A stretch of 64,000 nucleotides of DNA from Scrofimicrobium canadense (GCF_009696615.1 NZ_VULO01000002.1:1-64000); one strand, 5' to 3'. Shown: positions 55,082-64,000, counted from the first letter of the stretch. Program-made: numbers and translations. The notes: generated by a model not told the origin, from the sequence alone.

Positions 55082-55989
55082 TTGACGCGAGGGTTTATCG
55101 TCGATTGGTTCACTGCAATTTCACTGACCTTATAACTTTGAAAAATGGCTTCGACGTAGCCGTTGTCGAGCAAGTATTGAATGGCTGCTTGAATAGCTAC
55201 TGTAAGTTGCGCATTTGTGATGGGAACGGCAACTCCTTGTGGCTGAGGGGAAATAGGTGTTCCTTCAAGCCGAATGCGACCCAAACTATTCTTGACAGCA
55301 TATTGAGCACTATCTGAATCAGTAAAAGCAGCCGCGATAGTCCCTCGACTCACATCACTAAACATCTCTTTTTGGTCGGAGGAGTATTCCTTAATGGAGA
55401 TAGGCTTGGCGTCGTCCTCGACGCATTCCGCAGAGAGAGTCGCCAAAATCCTCTGTTGCGAGGTTCCCTTGAGAACCGATACAGCTGCACCGCAAGGAAA
55501 ATCATCGGCAAGCGGTGTTTTAGGTGAGGTCGCCACAACGAAGGATGAGTCAACTGTTGCGTAGGTGACCATATTGGCCTGTTCCAACCGCTCTGGTGTC
55601 ACTGAGAGTGATGAGGCGGCCACGTCGTAGTCTTTGCCAACACCGCGTATTAGCTCTGGAAAATCTACCTTAATGAATTCCACATCGACGCCCATTACAG
55701 TGGTAACAGCCTTCATTAGGGCAATGGTGTATCCGTGATATTCTCCTGATTGAGCTCCTTCGTATTGAGCTGGAGCCATGGTAGGTGAGATGCCCACTCG
55801 CAATGTTCCGGATGAGGATATGTCACCTGGAACCATTGCCGCGACATCTGCTTGAGTTTTTAGGTCGCTGAAACTGGGACCACCGGACTGTACTGCATTG
55901 GGCGTGGGAGTAGGTGGAGGCACGTCGTTGTTCGCGCAAGCGGTGAGCAATAAGGGGATGCACAGCGCAACGGGAAGCAACCGACGCAT
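55078..55989 (-). CDS. Family 3 amino-acid-binding lipoprotein
   Basis: A 303-residue extracellular solute-binding protein (SBP_bac_3). The signal peptide ends in the lipobox LLLTAC, so the protein is attached to the outer face of the membrane by a lipid. The binding domain includes GTLRVGISPTMAPAQYEG and an AASSLSVTPERLEQANMV segment. The start at 55989 puts the signal at the N terminus; upstream sequence to 56028 would overlap DUF4191. No permease or ATPase of this system lies beside it. It overlaps the glnE stop by four bases. Confidence 0.88.
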   Translation of the reverse strand: MRRLLPVALCIPLLLTACANNDVPPPTPTPNAVQSGGPSFSDLKTQADVAAMVPGDISSSGTLRVGISPTMAPAQYEGAQSGEYHGYTIALMKAVTTVMGVDVEFIKVDFPELIRGVGKDYDVAASSLSVTPERLEQANMVTYATVDSSFVVATSPKTPLADDFPCGAAVSVLKGTSQQRILATLSAECVEDDAKPISIKEYSSDQKEMFSDVSRGTIAAAFTDSDSAQYAVKNSLGRIRLEGTPISPQPQGVAVPITNAQLTVAIQAAIQYLLDNGYVEAIFQSYKVSEIAVNQSTINPRVN

Positions 55990-55996
55990 GGGACCG

Positions 55997-56701
55997 CTAC
56001 TTTCCGCGTAGGGCACGTCGACTGGCACGTGCCTTCGTGGGATCTACTCCCTTGGGAATGGGGGCACCCTTCGTTGTTACTGCATTGAGCCTTGCTGCAA
56101 CAGCTGGCACTTCCTGGCGGGTGAGGACTTTCTTAAGTTTTCGTAGAGCCCCTGGAATCTTTGATAGTTTCGTTTGTCCGTCGCCATTGCCACATTGGAT
56201 GAAAACGACTGGAACGTTTGTTACTGCTCGATTCACACGGCGACGTTCTGCTTGCAGCATTGGCATCACTCGTGACGTGGGACCTTCAGAGATGAGTACA
56301 ACACCGGGACGGCCGACGAGACGCCACACGACATCTTGCTGTTTATTGACTTCGATGGGCTGCTCATCCACTACCCATCCTCTCTTGATCTGGCTGATGA
56401 CCGAATAGACAGATCCGACAGTTCCATCTAGTTGGCGATACATTGCTGGGCGCAGTGTGAACGCCAATATAACCATTGCAACGGTAACTGCAGAGAGAAT
56501 GCCAATGAGAATCCACCAGATCAGACCGCCTCGCCACACGCCAAGCATGATAAAGAGTGCCAAAATGACGATTGCTGATCCACCAAGTACCCACCCAATC
56601 CAAGAAAAGGTGCGCGCGGTTACTCGGTATGCGTCAGCAATGTTGTGGTACCAACGCCGTTTTTTAGGTGTCTTTGCACCTTCTTGAGAATTCGTAGCCA
56701 T
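55997..56701 (-). CDS. DUF4191 membrane protein
   Basis: A 234-residue protein with two membrane helices (about residues 34-54 and 60-82), a short N-terminal cytoplasmic part and a soluble domain containing GVVLISEGPTSRVMPMLQAER and the basic C-terminal tail. It matches the actinobacterial DUF4191 family, unknown function, commonly near glutamine synthetase or lipoate genes. It is followed after seven bases by the lipoprotein gene on the same strand. Confidence 0.88.
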   Translation of the reverse strand: MATNSQEGAKTPKKRRWYHNIADAYRVTARTFSWIGWVLGGSAIVILALFIMLGVWRGGLIWWILIGILSAVTVAMVILAFTLRPAMYRQLDGTVGSVYSVISQIKRGWVVDEQPIEVNKQQDVVWRLVGRPGVVLISEGPTSRVMPMLQAERRRVNRAVTNVPVVFIQCGNGDGQTKLSKIPGALRKLKKVLTRQEVPAVAARLNAVTTKGAPIPKGVDPTKARASRRALRGK

Positions 56702-56830
56702 GATAGGTCTATCTTAGCCGTCGATTTGGGAGAATAGTGACTCCATCCCACGTACGGGGTCATAAAACCGTACACAGGGCGGTATGCGGCCCAGGCACCT
56801 GCCACATCGCCCAGGCTGTAGCTGTGACGG

Positions 56831-56852
56831 GCATTGCGTGCACTGGCAATGC
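56831..56852. promoter_or_regulatory. Inverted repeat in a divergent promoter region
   Basis: GCATTGC and GCAATGC form a perfect seven-base inverted repeat with an eight-base spacer, between the starts of the DUF4191 gene and the small anchored protein. A dimeric regulator could bind here; no regulator is identified. The 259-base interval shows nothing else but promoter-like sequence. Confidence 0.4.
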
Positions 56853-56960
56853 TGGCAGAATCAACAATCCACACGCACTCAAGTCTGGGTTATCCCCAGT
56901 TTTGCCCGCCTCTGTTTTCCTTCTACTCGACAATCCGCGATAGTCGAACAGGGAGGGCAT

Positions 56961-57482
56961 ATGTGGCAAAGGGATTCAGTTCACAGGGTGGAGCGTCAAG
57001 GCATCGTTTGGAGAGTACATGACGAGGTGGGCAATCAAGCTCTTATGAGCGAGGTTCGAGCAGATACAGCACAGGTGTCAAACTGGAAACAGCTGTCAGA
57101 ACGGAACATGGGCTTTCGTATATGGAACCTCAGTGAGGTTGAAAATATCCGCGATGACATATGGCGGTTAGTTAGCCCACTCCCCGAGAAATGGCGCGAA
57201 CCGGAAGCCGATGAGCTCAAAGCCTTGACAATTCCCGATGATGTGCGTGATATCAAAGTGCCGCTCAAGGATCATGTAATCGTCATCGATTCTACGTTAG
57301 TGTTTGTGCCGCTACCTTGGCTACAGCATCCTGGCACTGTGGGCCGGGAAATGCAGGCTATCACCGTCCCCACACCAGTCTTGCGGCTACCGTATGCGAG
57401 GTTTTGGTACTATATTCCTCTTCTTTTCGTAGTAACTACCATATTCGTACTGTGGAGTTTCCTTCTTTGTATGCGCATCTAA
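56961..57482 (+). CDS. Protein of unknown function with a C-terminal membrane anchor
   Basis: A 173-residue protein with a soluble domain and a hydrophobic helix at the very end (WYYIPLLFVVTTIFVLWSFLL, about residues 150-170), so it is tail-anchored facing the cytoplasm. I recognise no family. The ATG at 56961 has GGGAGGG ahead of it; the in-frame extension upstream to 56784 has no start support and is left out. It is divergent from DUF4191 and is followed by a strong terminator. Confidence 0.7.
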   Translation: MWQRDSVHRVERQGIVWRVHDEVGNQALMSEVRADTAQVSNWKQLSERNMGFRIWNLSEVENIRDDIWRLVSPLPEKWREPEADELKALTIPDDVRDIKVPLKDHVIVIDSTLVFVPLPWLQHPGTVGREMQAITVPTPVLRLPYARFWYYIPLLFVVTTIFVLWSFLLCMRI

Positions 57483-57487
57483 GCAAA

Positions 57488-57534
57488 AGCTGGCCTCCCC
57501 TGACGCCTATGATGAAGGGCGGGGAAGGCCAGCT
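57488..57534. terminator. Bidirectional terminator hairpin
   Basis: AGCTGGCCT near 57488 pairs with AGGCCAGCT at 57526-57534, with further pairing inside (CCCC/GGGG, GCC/GGC). It separates the tail-anchored protein gene from the convergent surface protein gene. The tails are only moderately T-rich. Confidence 0.75.
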
Positions 57535-57548
57535 ATTGTGTCAATTGC

Positions 57549-59501
57549 TTAGCTTTGCTTGCGGGATCGATTCACTAGAATCGCGCCTACTGCGAGTGCG
57601 CATGCTGCTACGGCGATGGCTGCGATGACAGGTAGATTGATACCCGTTTCAGCCCGGTTCTCGTCGGGGCTAGTGGTAGTTGTTGTATTTCCCTCCTCGG
57701 GTGCTGTTTGAGACCCCACCACGGTGATTTCTTGTGTCAGAGTGTAGTCTCCGTACGTTGCCACTATCGTGTGGACTCCCGACGCAGCCGCTGCTGGAAT
57801 GGTGAAGTCCGCGGAAGCTCTTGCATTCTCATCGATCGTCATAGTTCCCAGTGTGACGGGATCTGAATGCAGCGAAATATCGAATATCGCACCAACTGGG
57901 GCGTCACTGATAGTCACTGTCAGTTCTTCGCCCTGTTTCACTGTCGATGCGCTGAGCGAAAGGACTGGAGCGGCATCAGAAGTCACGGTGATTGGCACGG
58001 TAGCACTGGCGGTGATATTGCCGTTTGTGGCGGTGATCTTATATTCCGAACGGGCTCGTGCTACGTCAGAGGTGCCTGAGATAACACCTGTCTGTGCGTC
58101 GAGACTCAACCAAGAAGGCAGTCCCTCAGCGCTGAAGACTGTGGAGTTATCTTCCGGGAAACCCAAGGGGGATAAAGCCTGCGAGGTGATTTCCTCACCA
58201 GCCTCTCCGATGATGTCTTGTGAAGAGGTCGCAAGTCCTGGAGTTATCTCAATGGTGACGCGGTGTGTGCCAGGAATCTGCTGGCCTGCATATGTAGCTG
58301 TAATGTCGTATGTTGTGGCGACTTGCGCGATCTCAGCAACGCCTGAGATAACTCCGGTAGCGGTATCAATCGAGAGTCCGCTGGGAAGAGCGTTGGCTGA
58401 GAATGCAAGCAAACTTCCCGAAGGGGCTCCTGTGATGCTGGGTGCTGCAGAAGTAACATTCTGGCCAGCAGACACAACGATAGACTCGGGCTGCGAGATG
58501 AGTGTCAAGTCCGCGATTACCGATACCTTGTTGGCATCCAGCTCTGTGACATAGATTCGGTTGGTTTCAGGAGACACCGCAATTGACCAAGGTGAACCAG
58601 CGCTTGGAAGCTCCAGGACATCGGAATCGGAAACGATGGAAACCGTATCACCGTTTGAGTTAGAACTGACGATCCTCCCGTCAGATGTAAGTGCAACATT
58701 AGAGGGGCCTGCACCAACGCTAATGTGGCGAACAATTTCATTTGTTGCCAAGTCAATGACGCTGACACTATTTTTCGCAGACTCTGCAACATAGGCTGTA
58801 GAGCCGTCATGCGAAATCGCTATACCGCGAGGTGCAAACATGTCGGCAGACTCCTCGACTTATGGATAGTATATTGCGTCAACAAGTGCGCCCGTGTCGG
58901 CCGCAAAAACGGCAATGGCGTCATCTTGGAATGCCGTGGCATACACCTACTGGCCATCTGGAGATATTGCAATACCTTCGGTCGGCACGTTAATCGTGAT
59001 GTCACGTGTCTGGCCGGTAGCGGTATCAATGATGTGTATGCCGTCATGCTGTGCGTCAGTGACAAAGACTTGCGAATCATCGGGAGTAACAGCAACTTGC
59101 GTGGGGCTGCCTCCGGTTTCGATAGTGTCGACTACCGTGTTCGTTGCAGTATCAATGACCGATACGTTTCCGGAGGAAAAATTCGCCGTATACGCCAGTG
59201 TTTTTCCTGAATTTAGAGCGATCCCTAAGGGCATTTCACCGACACTGACGGTGTCAATTACACTGTTATTAATTCCGTCAATGATGGACACGTTATTATC
59301 GTCAGCGTTTGTGACAAAAAGAGTATCTGTTGCGGAATTGATTGCAATGCCAGAGGGGGTATTTCCTGTAGAAATAGAGTCAATGGTAGTGGTCAGTGAC
59401 TCTTCTGAATCGGCTGCTAATGCTGTCGCGGGCGCGCCAATTAATCCGCATAAAGCTGCAGAAATGGTGAGGCTGAGTAGCCTCTTGTGATTGGGTTTCA
59501 A
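57549..59501 (-). pseudogene. Beta-propeller cell-surface protein broken by two in-frame stops
   Basis: Formerly a gene of about 650 codons. From the ATG at 59501 come a signal peptide (cleavage about ALA-AD, residue 30), YVTN-type beta-propeller repeats (VTNADDNNVSIIDG, TPDDSQVFVTDA), then an in-frame TAG at 58947-58949 and TAA at 58860-58862. The frame and the propeller repeats continue unchanged between and after them to 57549. Downstream come He_PIG/cadherin-like modules (PSGLSIDTATGVISG occurs twice in variant form), an Ig-like module and a C-terminal wall-sorting tail: RAETG, a hydrophobic helix and a basic end. The tail resembles a variant LAxTG signal. Only stop codons, no frameshifts, separate the pieces. 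The 430-codon part has its own ATG but no signal peptide. Confidence 0.82.
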
Positions 59502-59699
59502 AGTAATCCTCCCCGTGATTTAAACCTCTATGCGAAACTTTAAGGAGATTGAGGGTCATTAATCAAACGGTTCACATTCTGAGCAGGAAGATTCTTCCAA
59601 AACTCTCAATAATAAATTAATATAATTGTTTCTATTGGAAAATGATGATTAAAGGAGTGAAAGAATACATAAATGGGTCAAAACTGCACATTAAGCAAG

Positions 59700-59732
59700 A
59701 TGGGGTGGTAGGACAGCCTCCTACCACCCCAT
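59700..59732. terminator. Strong terminator hairpin after the E2 gene
   Basis: ATGGGGTGGTAGG pairs perfectly over 13 positions with CCTACCACCCCAT around a seven-base loop (59713-59719). It lies 19 bases after the end of the E2 gene in its direction, and upstream of the surface protein start. The T-tail on the minus strand is short. Confidence 0.75.
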
Positions 59733-59750
59733 ATAGCCGCAGATCGCGTT

Positions 59751-61523
59751 CTAGAGATCAGCTGTAAAGTCAGCCTCTTCCAAGCGCTTCTTCACAGACA
59801 TCAAGTACCGTGCGGCATCTGCACCGTCAACGAGACGGTGATCATATGTCAGTGAGAGGTACACCATTGAGTGGACCGCAATGGCTTCCTTACCGTCAGC
59901 GTCTGTTACGACAACAGGACGCTTGACAATGGTACCGACACCGAGAATGCCGACCTCTGGCATATTCAATACCGGGGTATCGAATAAGGCACCACCCGAA
60001 CCAGTGTTGGTGATGGTGAAAGTTGAACCGGTAAGTTCATCAGGACTAATCTTTCCGGTGCGAGCCTTCTCAGCCAAGGTATTGATGGAGTCGGCAATGC
60101 CTGCAATATCAAGCTCGCCAGCATTTTTGATGACCGGCACCATGAGACCGCGTTCAGTGTCAACAGCGATACCAATATTCTCGTAGTCGAAATAGGTGAC
60201 TTCGCGATCATTGATTTGCGCGTTCAACTTGGGATGCTGCACTAGAGCTTCCGTGGCAGCTTTAACAAAGAACGGTAAGAAAGTGAGCTTTGTACCGTGC
60301 TTCGCTAAGAACTCATCCTTAGACCGTGCTCGCAACGCCGCCACTTTTGTCACATCTACCTCTACGACGGTAGTGAGCTGGGCGGCAGTTTGAAGAGACT
60401 CCACCATGCGTCGCGCCACGGTTTGGCGCAGACGGGACATCTTCACTGTAGTGCCGCGAGGCGAATCTTCTGGCGCGGAGACCGTACGGGATGGTGCTTC
60501 TGCTTGCGGTGTTGCCACGGTAGCGTGACGAGCTGCTTCGGCGGCGGCCATAACATCTTCTTTACGGATTCTTCCACCAACACCGGTACCAGTGACGGAT
60601 GCGAGGTCGACGCCTTGTTCACGAGCCAGCTTGCGAACAAGCGGCGTCACGTAGACTTTTGCGTCTGACGACGGCTTGTCCTCGCGCACGAGAGTGCCTG
60701 AGGCCGCTGCGCGTGTAGCCAAATCATCGAGAACTGCTTGAGCGTCGCCAGGGTTGTGCGTGGGAGCATTAGCCCACGCTGGGGCAGGCGGAGCCGGTGG
60801 TGTCGGAGGCGTTGGCGCGGCGGCTGGTGCGGGAGGTGCACTTGGCGGTGCAGGCTCAGCCGCGGGAGTAACGGGTACCGGTGCCTGCGATGGTGCGGGA
60901 GCAGCCTCTGCAGATGGGGTAGATACCTCCGAACCGATTACGGCAATTACCTCACCGACATTGACGGTTTCATCCTCTGCCACGCGAATCTCCGCAAGTA
61001 TTCCGGAAACGGGGGAGGGGACTTCGGAGTCGACTTTGTCGGTTGCTACCTCAACGATGGGTTCATCTGCTTCGACGGTATCGCCGACCTGTTTGAGCCA
61101 TGCGCTAACGGTTCCTTCGGTAACAGATTCACCCAAAGCTGGCATCGTGACTTCCGTAGTGTCTCCCGCATTTGATGCAGGAGCCGGAGCCTCCACCACT
61201 TCAGCTGGAGCCGTCTGCTGAACTGGTGACGGGACTTCAGCGGGGGCGGCGGGCTCTGTTTGAGCTGCAGGGGCTGGAGTTTCACCTGCGTCGCCGATCA
61301 TCGCAATGACGGTGCCGACTTCCACGGTGTCGTCCTCCTCGACCAAAATCTGCACAAGTGTTCCCGCAACGGGGGAGGGGACTTCGGAGTCGACTTTGTC
61401 GGTTGCTACCTCGACGATGGGTTCATCTGCTTCGACGGTATCGCCGACCTGTTTGAGCCATGCGCTAACGGTTCCTTCGGTAACGGACTCGCCCAGAGCG
61501 GGCATCTTGATGGCGGTTGCCAT
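59751..61523 (-). CDS. sucB: Dihydrolipoamide acyltransferase (E2) of a 2-oxoacid dehydrogenase, SucB-like
   Basis: Transfers the acyl group from lipoamide to coenzyme A in a 2-oxoacid dehydrogenase complex. The 590-residue protein has two lipoyl domains, with the lipoylated Lys43 and Lys163 ([13 protein letters not shown] in both). A Pro/Ala-rich linker follows, then an E1/E3-binding domain ([15 protein letters not shown]) and a catalytic domain with His562 and Asp566 ([10 protein letters not shown]). The active-site sequence suits 2-oxoglutarate or pyruvate; SucB is the usual actinobacterial name. E1 is not in the window, but lipoamide dehydrogenase follows 18 bases upstream on the same strand. 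Confidence 0.92.
   Translation of the reverse strand: MATAIKMPALGESVTEGTVSAWLKQVGDTVEADEPIVEVATDKVDSEVPSPVAGTLVQILVEEDDTVEVGTVIAMIGDAGETPAPAAQTEPAAPAEVPSPVQQTAPAEVVEAPAPASNAGDTTEVTMPALGESVTEGTVSAWLKQVGDTVEADEPIVEVATDKVDSEVPSPVSGILAEIRVAEDETVNVGEVIAVIGSEVSTPSAEAAPAPSQAPVPVTPAAEPAPPSAPPAPAAAPTPPTPPAPPAPAWANAPTHNPGDAQAVLDDLATRAAASGTLVREDKPSSDAKVYVTPLVRKLAREQGVDLASVTGTGVGGRIRKEDVMAAAEAARHATVATPQAEAPSRTVSAPEDSPRGTTVKMSRLRQTVARRMVESLQTAAQLTTVVEVDVTKVAALRARSKDEFLAKHGTKLTFLPFFVKAATEALVQHPKLNAQINDREVTYFDYENIGIAVDTERGLMVPVIKNAGELDIAGIADSINTLAEKARTGKISPDELTGSTFTITNTGSGGALFDTPVLNMPEVGILGVGTIVKRPVVVTDADGKEAIAVHSMVYLSLTYDHRLVDGADAARYLMSVKKRLEEADFTADL
61008..61124 (-). repeat. Direct repeat within the E2 gene, copy 1 (second lipoyl domain)
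   Basis: These 117 bases match 61368-61484 with one mismatch, exactly 360 bases (120 codons) apart. They encode the core of the second and first lipoyl domains. The identity also holds at third codon positions, which points to recent duplication or gene conversion. Confidence 0.9.
61368..61484 (-). repeat. Direct repeat within the E2 gene, copy 2 (first lipoyl domain)
   Basis: Partner of the repeat at 61008-61124, identical but for one base (A/G at 61053/61413). The sequence outside these 117 bases in the two lipoyl domains has diverged, so the homogenised tract has sharp edges. Confidence 0.9.
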
Positions 61524-61541
61524 GTTCTTTTCTCCTCAGTC

Positions 61542-62915
61542 TCAGTCGTGGGCGTGTAAAGGTTTGCCAGCTAGTGCTAGGGCCGCCTCGCCGATTGCTT
61601 CATTTTGCGTGGGGTGAGCGTGGATGAGAGAAGCGACATCTTCAGCGTATGCTTCCCAGCCAACGATCAGTTCGCCTTCGCCAATCTGCTCGCTGACGCG
61701 AGCGCCAATGGCGTGGAAACCAACAATAGGACCGTCATTCACACTCACCAGTTTAATCACGCCAGGCGTGCCAAGTATGTTGGACTTTCCGTTGCCTGCC
61801 AGATTGTATTCGACAGTCTTTACCGCATCCCCATATTTCTCTTTTGCTTGGGCTTCTGTGAGCCCAACGGAGGCAATTTCTGGTTCGCAGAATGTGACGC
61901 GTGGGATGGTGTTTTCGTCGATGGTTGCGGGGTGTAGTCCTGCAATTTCTTCAGCGACAAAAATCCCTTGAAGGAATCCTCGGTGAGCCAACTGGAGACC
62001 AGGAACGATATCACCCACCGCGTAGACATTGCCAACACCGGTATGTAGCCGTTCATTGGTGAGAACAAATCCGCGGTCTAGCTTCACGCCAATGCTGTCA
62101 TACCCCAGACCATCAGTGAGAGGCCCGCGGCCCACTGCCACCAGCAGCACATCACCCTCAAATGTCTTACCGTCCTCTGTAGTAACGGTGACTCCATTTT
62201 CGGTTTGTTCGTATGACGAGAAACGGGTCTTGGTCGCGAACTTGATGCCTCGTTTGCGGAAAGCCCGTTCAAGTTGCTTAGAAATCGTTGCATCTTCGTT
62301 GGGGACCAAACTAGGTAGGCCCTCGATAATCGTGACTTCGGCGCCAAAAGAACGCCATGCTGAAGCAAATTCAACACCAATGACTCCGCCGCCTAGAATA
62401 ATGGCGCTGCGAGGCACCCAATCCATTTGGAGAGCCTGCTCAGAAGCAATCACTCTGCCACCAATGGGCAGACCAGGAAGGCTGCGTGAATATGATCCTG
62501 AGGCCAGGATGAGGTTCTTGCCTGTGATAATTCGTCCCTCAACATCAACTGTTGTTGGGGAGGTTACCCGGCCCCATCCGTGGATGACCTCTACGCCTCG
62601 CGAAGACAGCAGGCCTTCAACGCCCTTGTATAGCTTGTTCACGATGGAATCGCGGTATTTTCCAACCTGTGCCATATTGATGCCTTGGAGCGTCGCTTCG
62701 ACTCCAACATTGCTGGCCTCGCGTACGGCATCGGCGGTTTCAGCGGCATGTAAATATGCCTTGGTGGGGATGCAGCCCCGGTGAAGGCAAGTTCCCCCAA
62801 CTTTGTCACCTTCTATCAATGCAACTTTGAGACCTAGCTGCCCTGCGCGCAACGCTGCCGCATAGCCTCCAGATCCAGCCCCAAGAATAACAACGTCGAA
62901 ACTCTGGTCGCTCAC
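61542..62915 (-). CDS. lpdA: Dihydrolipoyl dehydrogenase (E3)
   Basis: Reoxidises lipoamide and passes electrons to NAD. The 457-residue flavoprotein has the FAD-binding GAGSGGYAA, the redox disulfide Cys43-Cys48 (GGTCLHRGCIPT), the NAD-binding GGGVIGVEFA, and the C-terminal HAHPTQNE whose His-Glu pair completes the active site. It is 18 bases upstream of the E2 gene on the same strand and is surely co-transcribed with it. Confidence 0.97.
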   Translation of the reverse strand: MSDQSFDVVILGAGSGGYAAALRAGQLGLKVALIEGDKVGGTCLHRGCIPTKAYLHAAETADAVREASNVGVEATLQGINMAQVGKYRDSIVNKLYKGVEGLLSSRGVEVIHGWGRVTSPTTVDVEGRIITGKNLILASGSYSRSLPGLPIGGRVIASEQALQMDWVPRSAIILGGGVIGVEFASAWRSFGAEVTIIEGLPSLVPNEDATISKQLERAFRKRGIKFATKTRFSSYEQTENGVTVTTEDGKTFEGDVLLVAVGRGPLTDGLGYDSIGVKLDRGFVLTNERLHTGVGNVYAVGDIVPGLQLAHRGFLQGIFVAEEIAGLHPATIDENTIPRVTFCEPEIASVGLTEAQAKEKYGDAVKTVEYNLAGNGKSNILGTPGVIKLVSVNDGPIVGFHAIGARVSEQIGEGELIVGWEAYAEDVASLIHAHPTQNEAIGEAALALAGKPLHAHD

Positions 62916-63069
62916 TCTATTCTCTCCTCGGGTCGACTCGACTTAGGTCCATTGTCCCACTACTTTGCCGTCGAGGTGGCCCCTAAATATGACAGACGCG
63001 CCACGTTTTCCCTGGGAGCGTAGAATCGTCACTGATATGTAATCTTCTGCCCACTTTTATTGGACAACA

Positions 63070-63516
63070 ATGACTGAATCTTCGCCGCCGGCTGACGACC
63101 GCACTGTATCTTTTGGACTAGGACGTTTGGTAATCGCCCTCTTCTGGATCGTAGCTGTAGTGGTCTTGGCCTTATCCCTATGGGGATTAGCTAGGGTCAC
63201 CTCGATACCTATCGGCTCACGCCTTATTGCCGTGCTGGCAGGAATCGTGTATCTCCTGGCAGCAATTGGTATGACTCATAATGGGCGTCGCATGCGCATG
63301 ATGGCTTGGGGTGCGTTAGTGACAGCTCTTGTGGGGCCTATCATTACTGGACTATCAGGCCTAGGGCTTCCCGATGCCCCCACGTTTTACTCTGCTTGGG
63401 CAAACTTTGGTGCAACATTTTGGTTCGCTCCCCTTGTCATTCCGTTGATAGGAATTGTATGGATGTGGATGTCTGACCCGCGCAGAATCGTCGAGCTTTC
63501 TGAAGGAATCAGGTGA
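63070..63516 (+). CDS. Small membrane protein of unknown function
   Basis: A 148-residue protein with four membrane segments (about residues 16-36, 43-62, 75-94 and 115-132) and short polar loops. It resembles actinobacterial hypothetical membrane proteins (sometimes given as DUF-type entries) but I cannot name the family. It is divergent from lpdA by about 150 bases and lies upstream of the acyltransferase gene on the same strand. Confidence 0.7.
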   Translation: MTESSPPADDRTVSFGLGRLVIALFWIVAVVVLALSLWGLARVTSIPIGSRLIAVLAGIVYLLAAIGMTHNGRRMRMMAWGALVTALVGPIITGLSGLGLPDAPTFYSAWANFGATFWFAPLVIPLIGIVWMWMSDPRRIVELSEGIR

Positions 63517-63582
63517 GTGGTCGTATTTTTGCCCGATTCGCTAGACTCGGTGCGAAGGAGAATACGTTGAGGGAGCGGTGCT

Positions 63583-64000
63583 GTGAAATGGAGTCGGTTG
63601 GATCATGCAGCCAAGCTCTATGCGACCACGGCAGATGCCTCCAATAGTTCGACATTTCGATTGAGTGCAGTCTTATATGACCAGATAGACCCTGATGCGT
63701 TGCAGCGCGCCGCCGACCGTACGTTAGATCGATATCAGGGTTTCAATGTACGGCTGTCCAGCGGTCTTTTCTGGAATTTCTTGGCACGCAACACCGCGGG
63801 GATTGTGGTCGAGGCGGAGAGTGACTATCCGTGTTTCCCGATTTCGACCGGTGGGCCCGGGGCTCCTCTTTTACGGATTATTTACCATGAGAGGCGCATC
63901 TCGGTTGAGTTTTTCCATGCGCTTACCGACGGGACGGGAGGGTTGGAGTTCCTCAAAACGCTACTTCGTGAGTATTTACAGCAAAAGGGCATCGCTATAG
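63583..64000 (+). CDS. Condensation-type acyltransferase (alcohol acetyltransferase-like), N-terminal part
   Basis: The frame from the GTG at 63583 stays open to the window edge (139 codons). It encodes LDHAAKLYATTADASN, DPDALQRAADRTLDRYQGF and the catalytic His-x3-Asp-Gly motif in FFHALTDGTGGLEFLKTLL, with the His as general base. This is the start of the condensation/CoA-dependent acyltransferase family that includes alcohol acetyltransferases and polyketide-ester acyltransferases. GGGAG eight bases upstream supports the start. The C-terminal half and any permease or lipase beside it are outside the window. A frame at 63746-64000 is a shadow. Confidence 0.85.
   Translation, partial: MKWSRLDHAAKLYATTADASNSSTFRLSAVLYDQIDPDALQRAADRTLDRYQGFNVRLSSGLFWNFLARNTAGIVVEAESDYPCFPISTGGPGAPLLRIIYHERRISVEFFHALTDGTGGLEFLKTLLREYLQQKGIAI

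Noticed and set aside
56888-56900. DnaA-box-like TTATCCCCA
   Set aside because: A single imperfect match without clustering; not evidence for an origin.
57769-58554. A 261-codon plus-strand frame opposite the surface protein
   Set aside because: It is an antisense shadow of the Val/Thr/Ala-rich modules, without a start signal.
62029-62784. A 251-codon plus-strand frame opposite lpdA
   Set aside because: Antisense shadow; lpdA on the other strand has all its active-site residues.

Overview
The window reads as chromosome of a Gram-positive, high-G+C-lineage actinobacterium with a moderate G+C content (roughly half, judged by eye). The family Actinomycetaceae (Actinomyces, Arcanobacterium, Trueperella or relatives) is the best guess. 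Three things support this. The gene order thrS - HIT - pgsA - PIM acyltransferase - pimA ... yebC - ruvC - ruvA - ruvB - yajC - secD - secF - apt - rel is the one known from mycobacteria and other actinobacteria. The glgC/glgA, glnA2-glnE, DUF3000-RNase D and DUF4191 genes are actinobacterial signatures. The pflB-pflA pair points to a facultatively fermentative life style. The species cannot be named from the sequence alone.

Layout. 1-7.2 kb is accessory and decaying: the edge of an IS3-family element, a nucleoside deaminase, a 27-bp tandem repeat, a penicillin-recognising-type serine hydrolase, a class II amidotransferase, an MFS exporter and a zinc alcohol dehydrogenase. An IS30 remnant then follows, fused to a broken DUF1648 gene beside its GntR regulator. 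7.3-15 kb holds a TIGR01777 epimerase, a SufR-like regulator translationally coupled to an unknown protein, a one-piece methyltransferase-esterase fusion, an anchored protein with a Cys-containing outer part, and an S9 peptidase. 15-22 kb is metabolism and RNA (dxs, pflB-pflA, RNase D, DUF3000) ending in five tRNA genes (Gly, Val, Gly, Cys, Val). 22.6-26.9 kb holds an ISL3 scrap, a small membrane protein, a TPP riboswitch directly in front of tenA, and an ATP-grasp ligase overlapping a FemX-type transferase, probably a peptidoglycan cross-bridge pair.

26.9-34.5 kb is the thrS/phosphatidylinositol mannoside cluster with a PrsW protease and a Nudix hydrolase. 34.5-45.8 kb is the conserved core: yebC, ruvCAB, yajC-secDF, apt, rel, a DUF349 protein and a metallo-hydrolase. 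46-50 kb has a cold-shock gene with a long hairpin-rich upstream region, serB-glgC, and the divergent glycogen synthase. 50-57.5 kb has an ABC ATPase, glnA2-glnE, an orphan amino-acid-binding lipoprotein, DUF4191 and a small C-terminally anchored protein. 57.5-64 kb has a large beta-propeller surface protein broken by two in-frame stops, the 2-oxoacid dehydrogenase E2 and E3 genes, a small membrane protein, and the start of a condensation-type acyltransferase cut by the window edge.

No CRISPR array, prophage or restriction system is visible. The main points of interest are the methyltransferase-esterase fusion, the ATP-grasp/FemX pair, the tenA riboswitch whose aptamer includes the likely ribosome-binding site, the SufR-like regulator with its unknown partner, several genes caught mid-decay, and the structured region upstream of the cold-shock gene.
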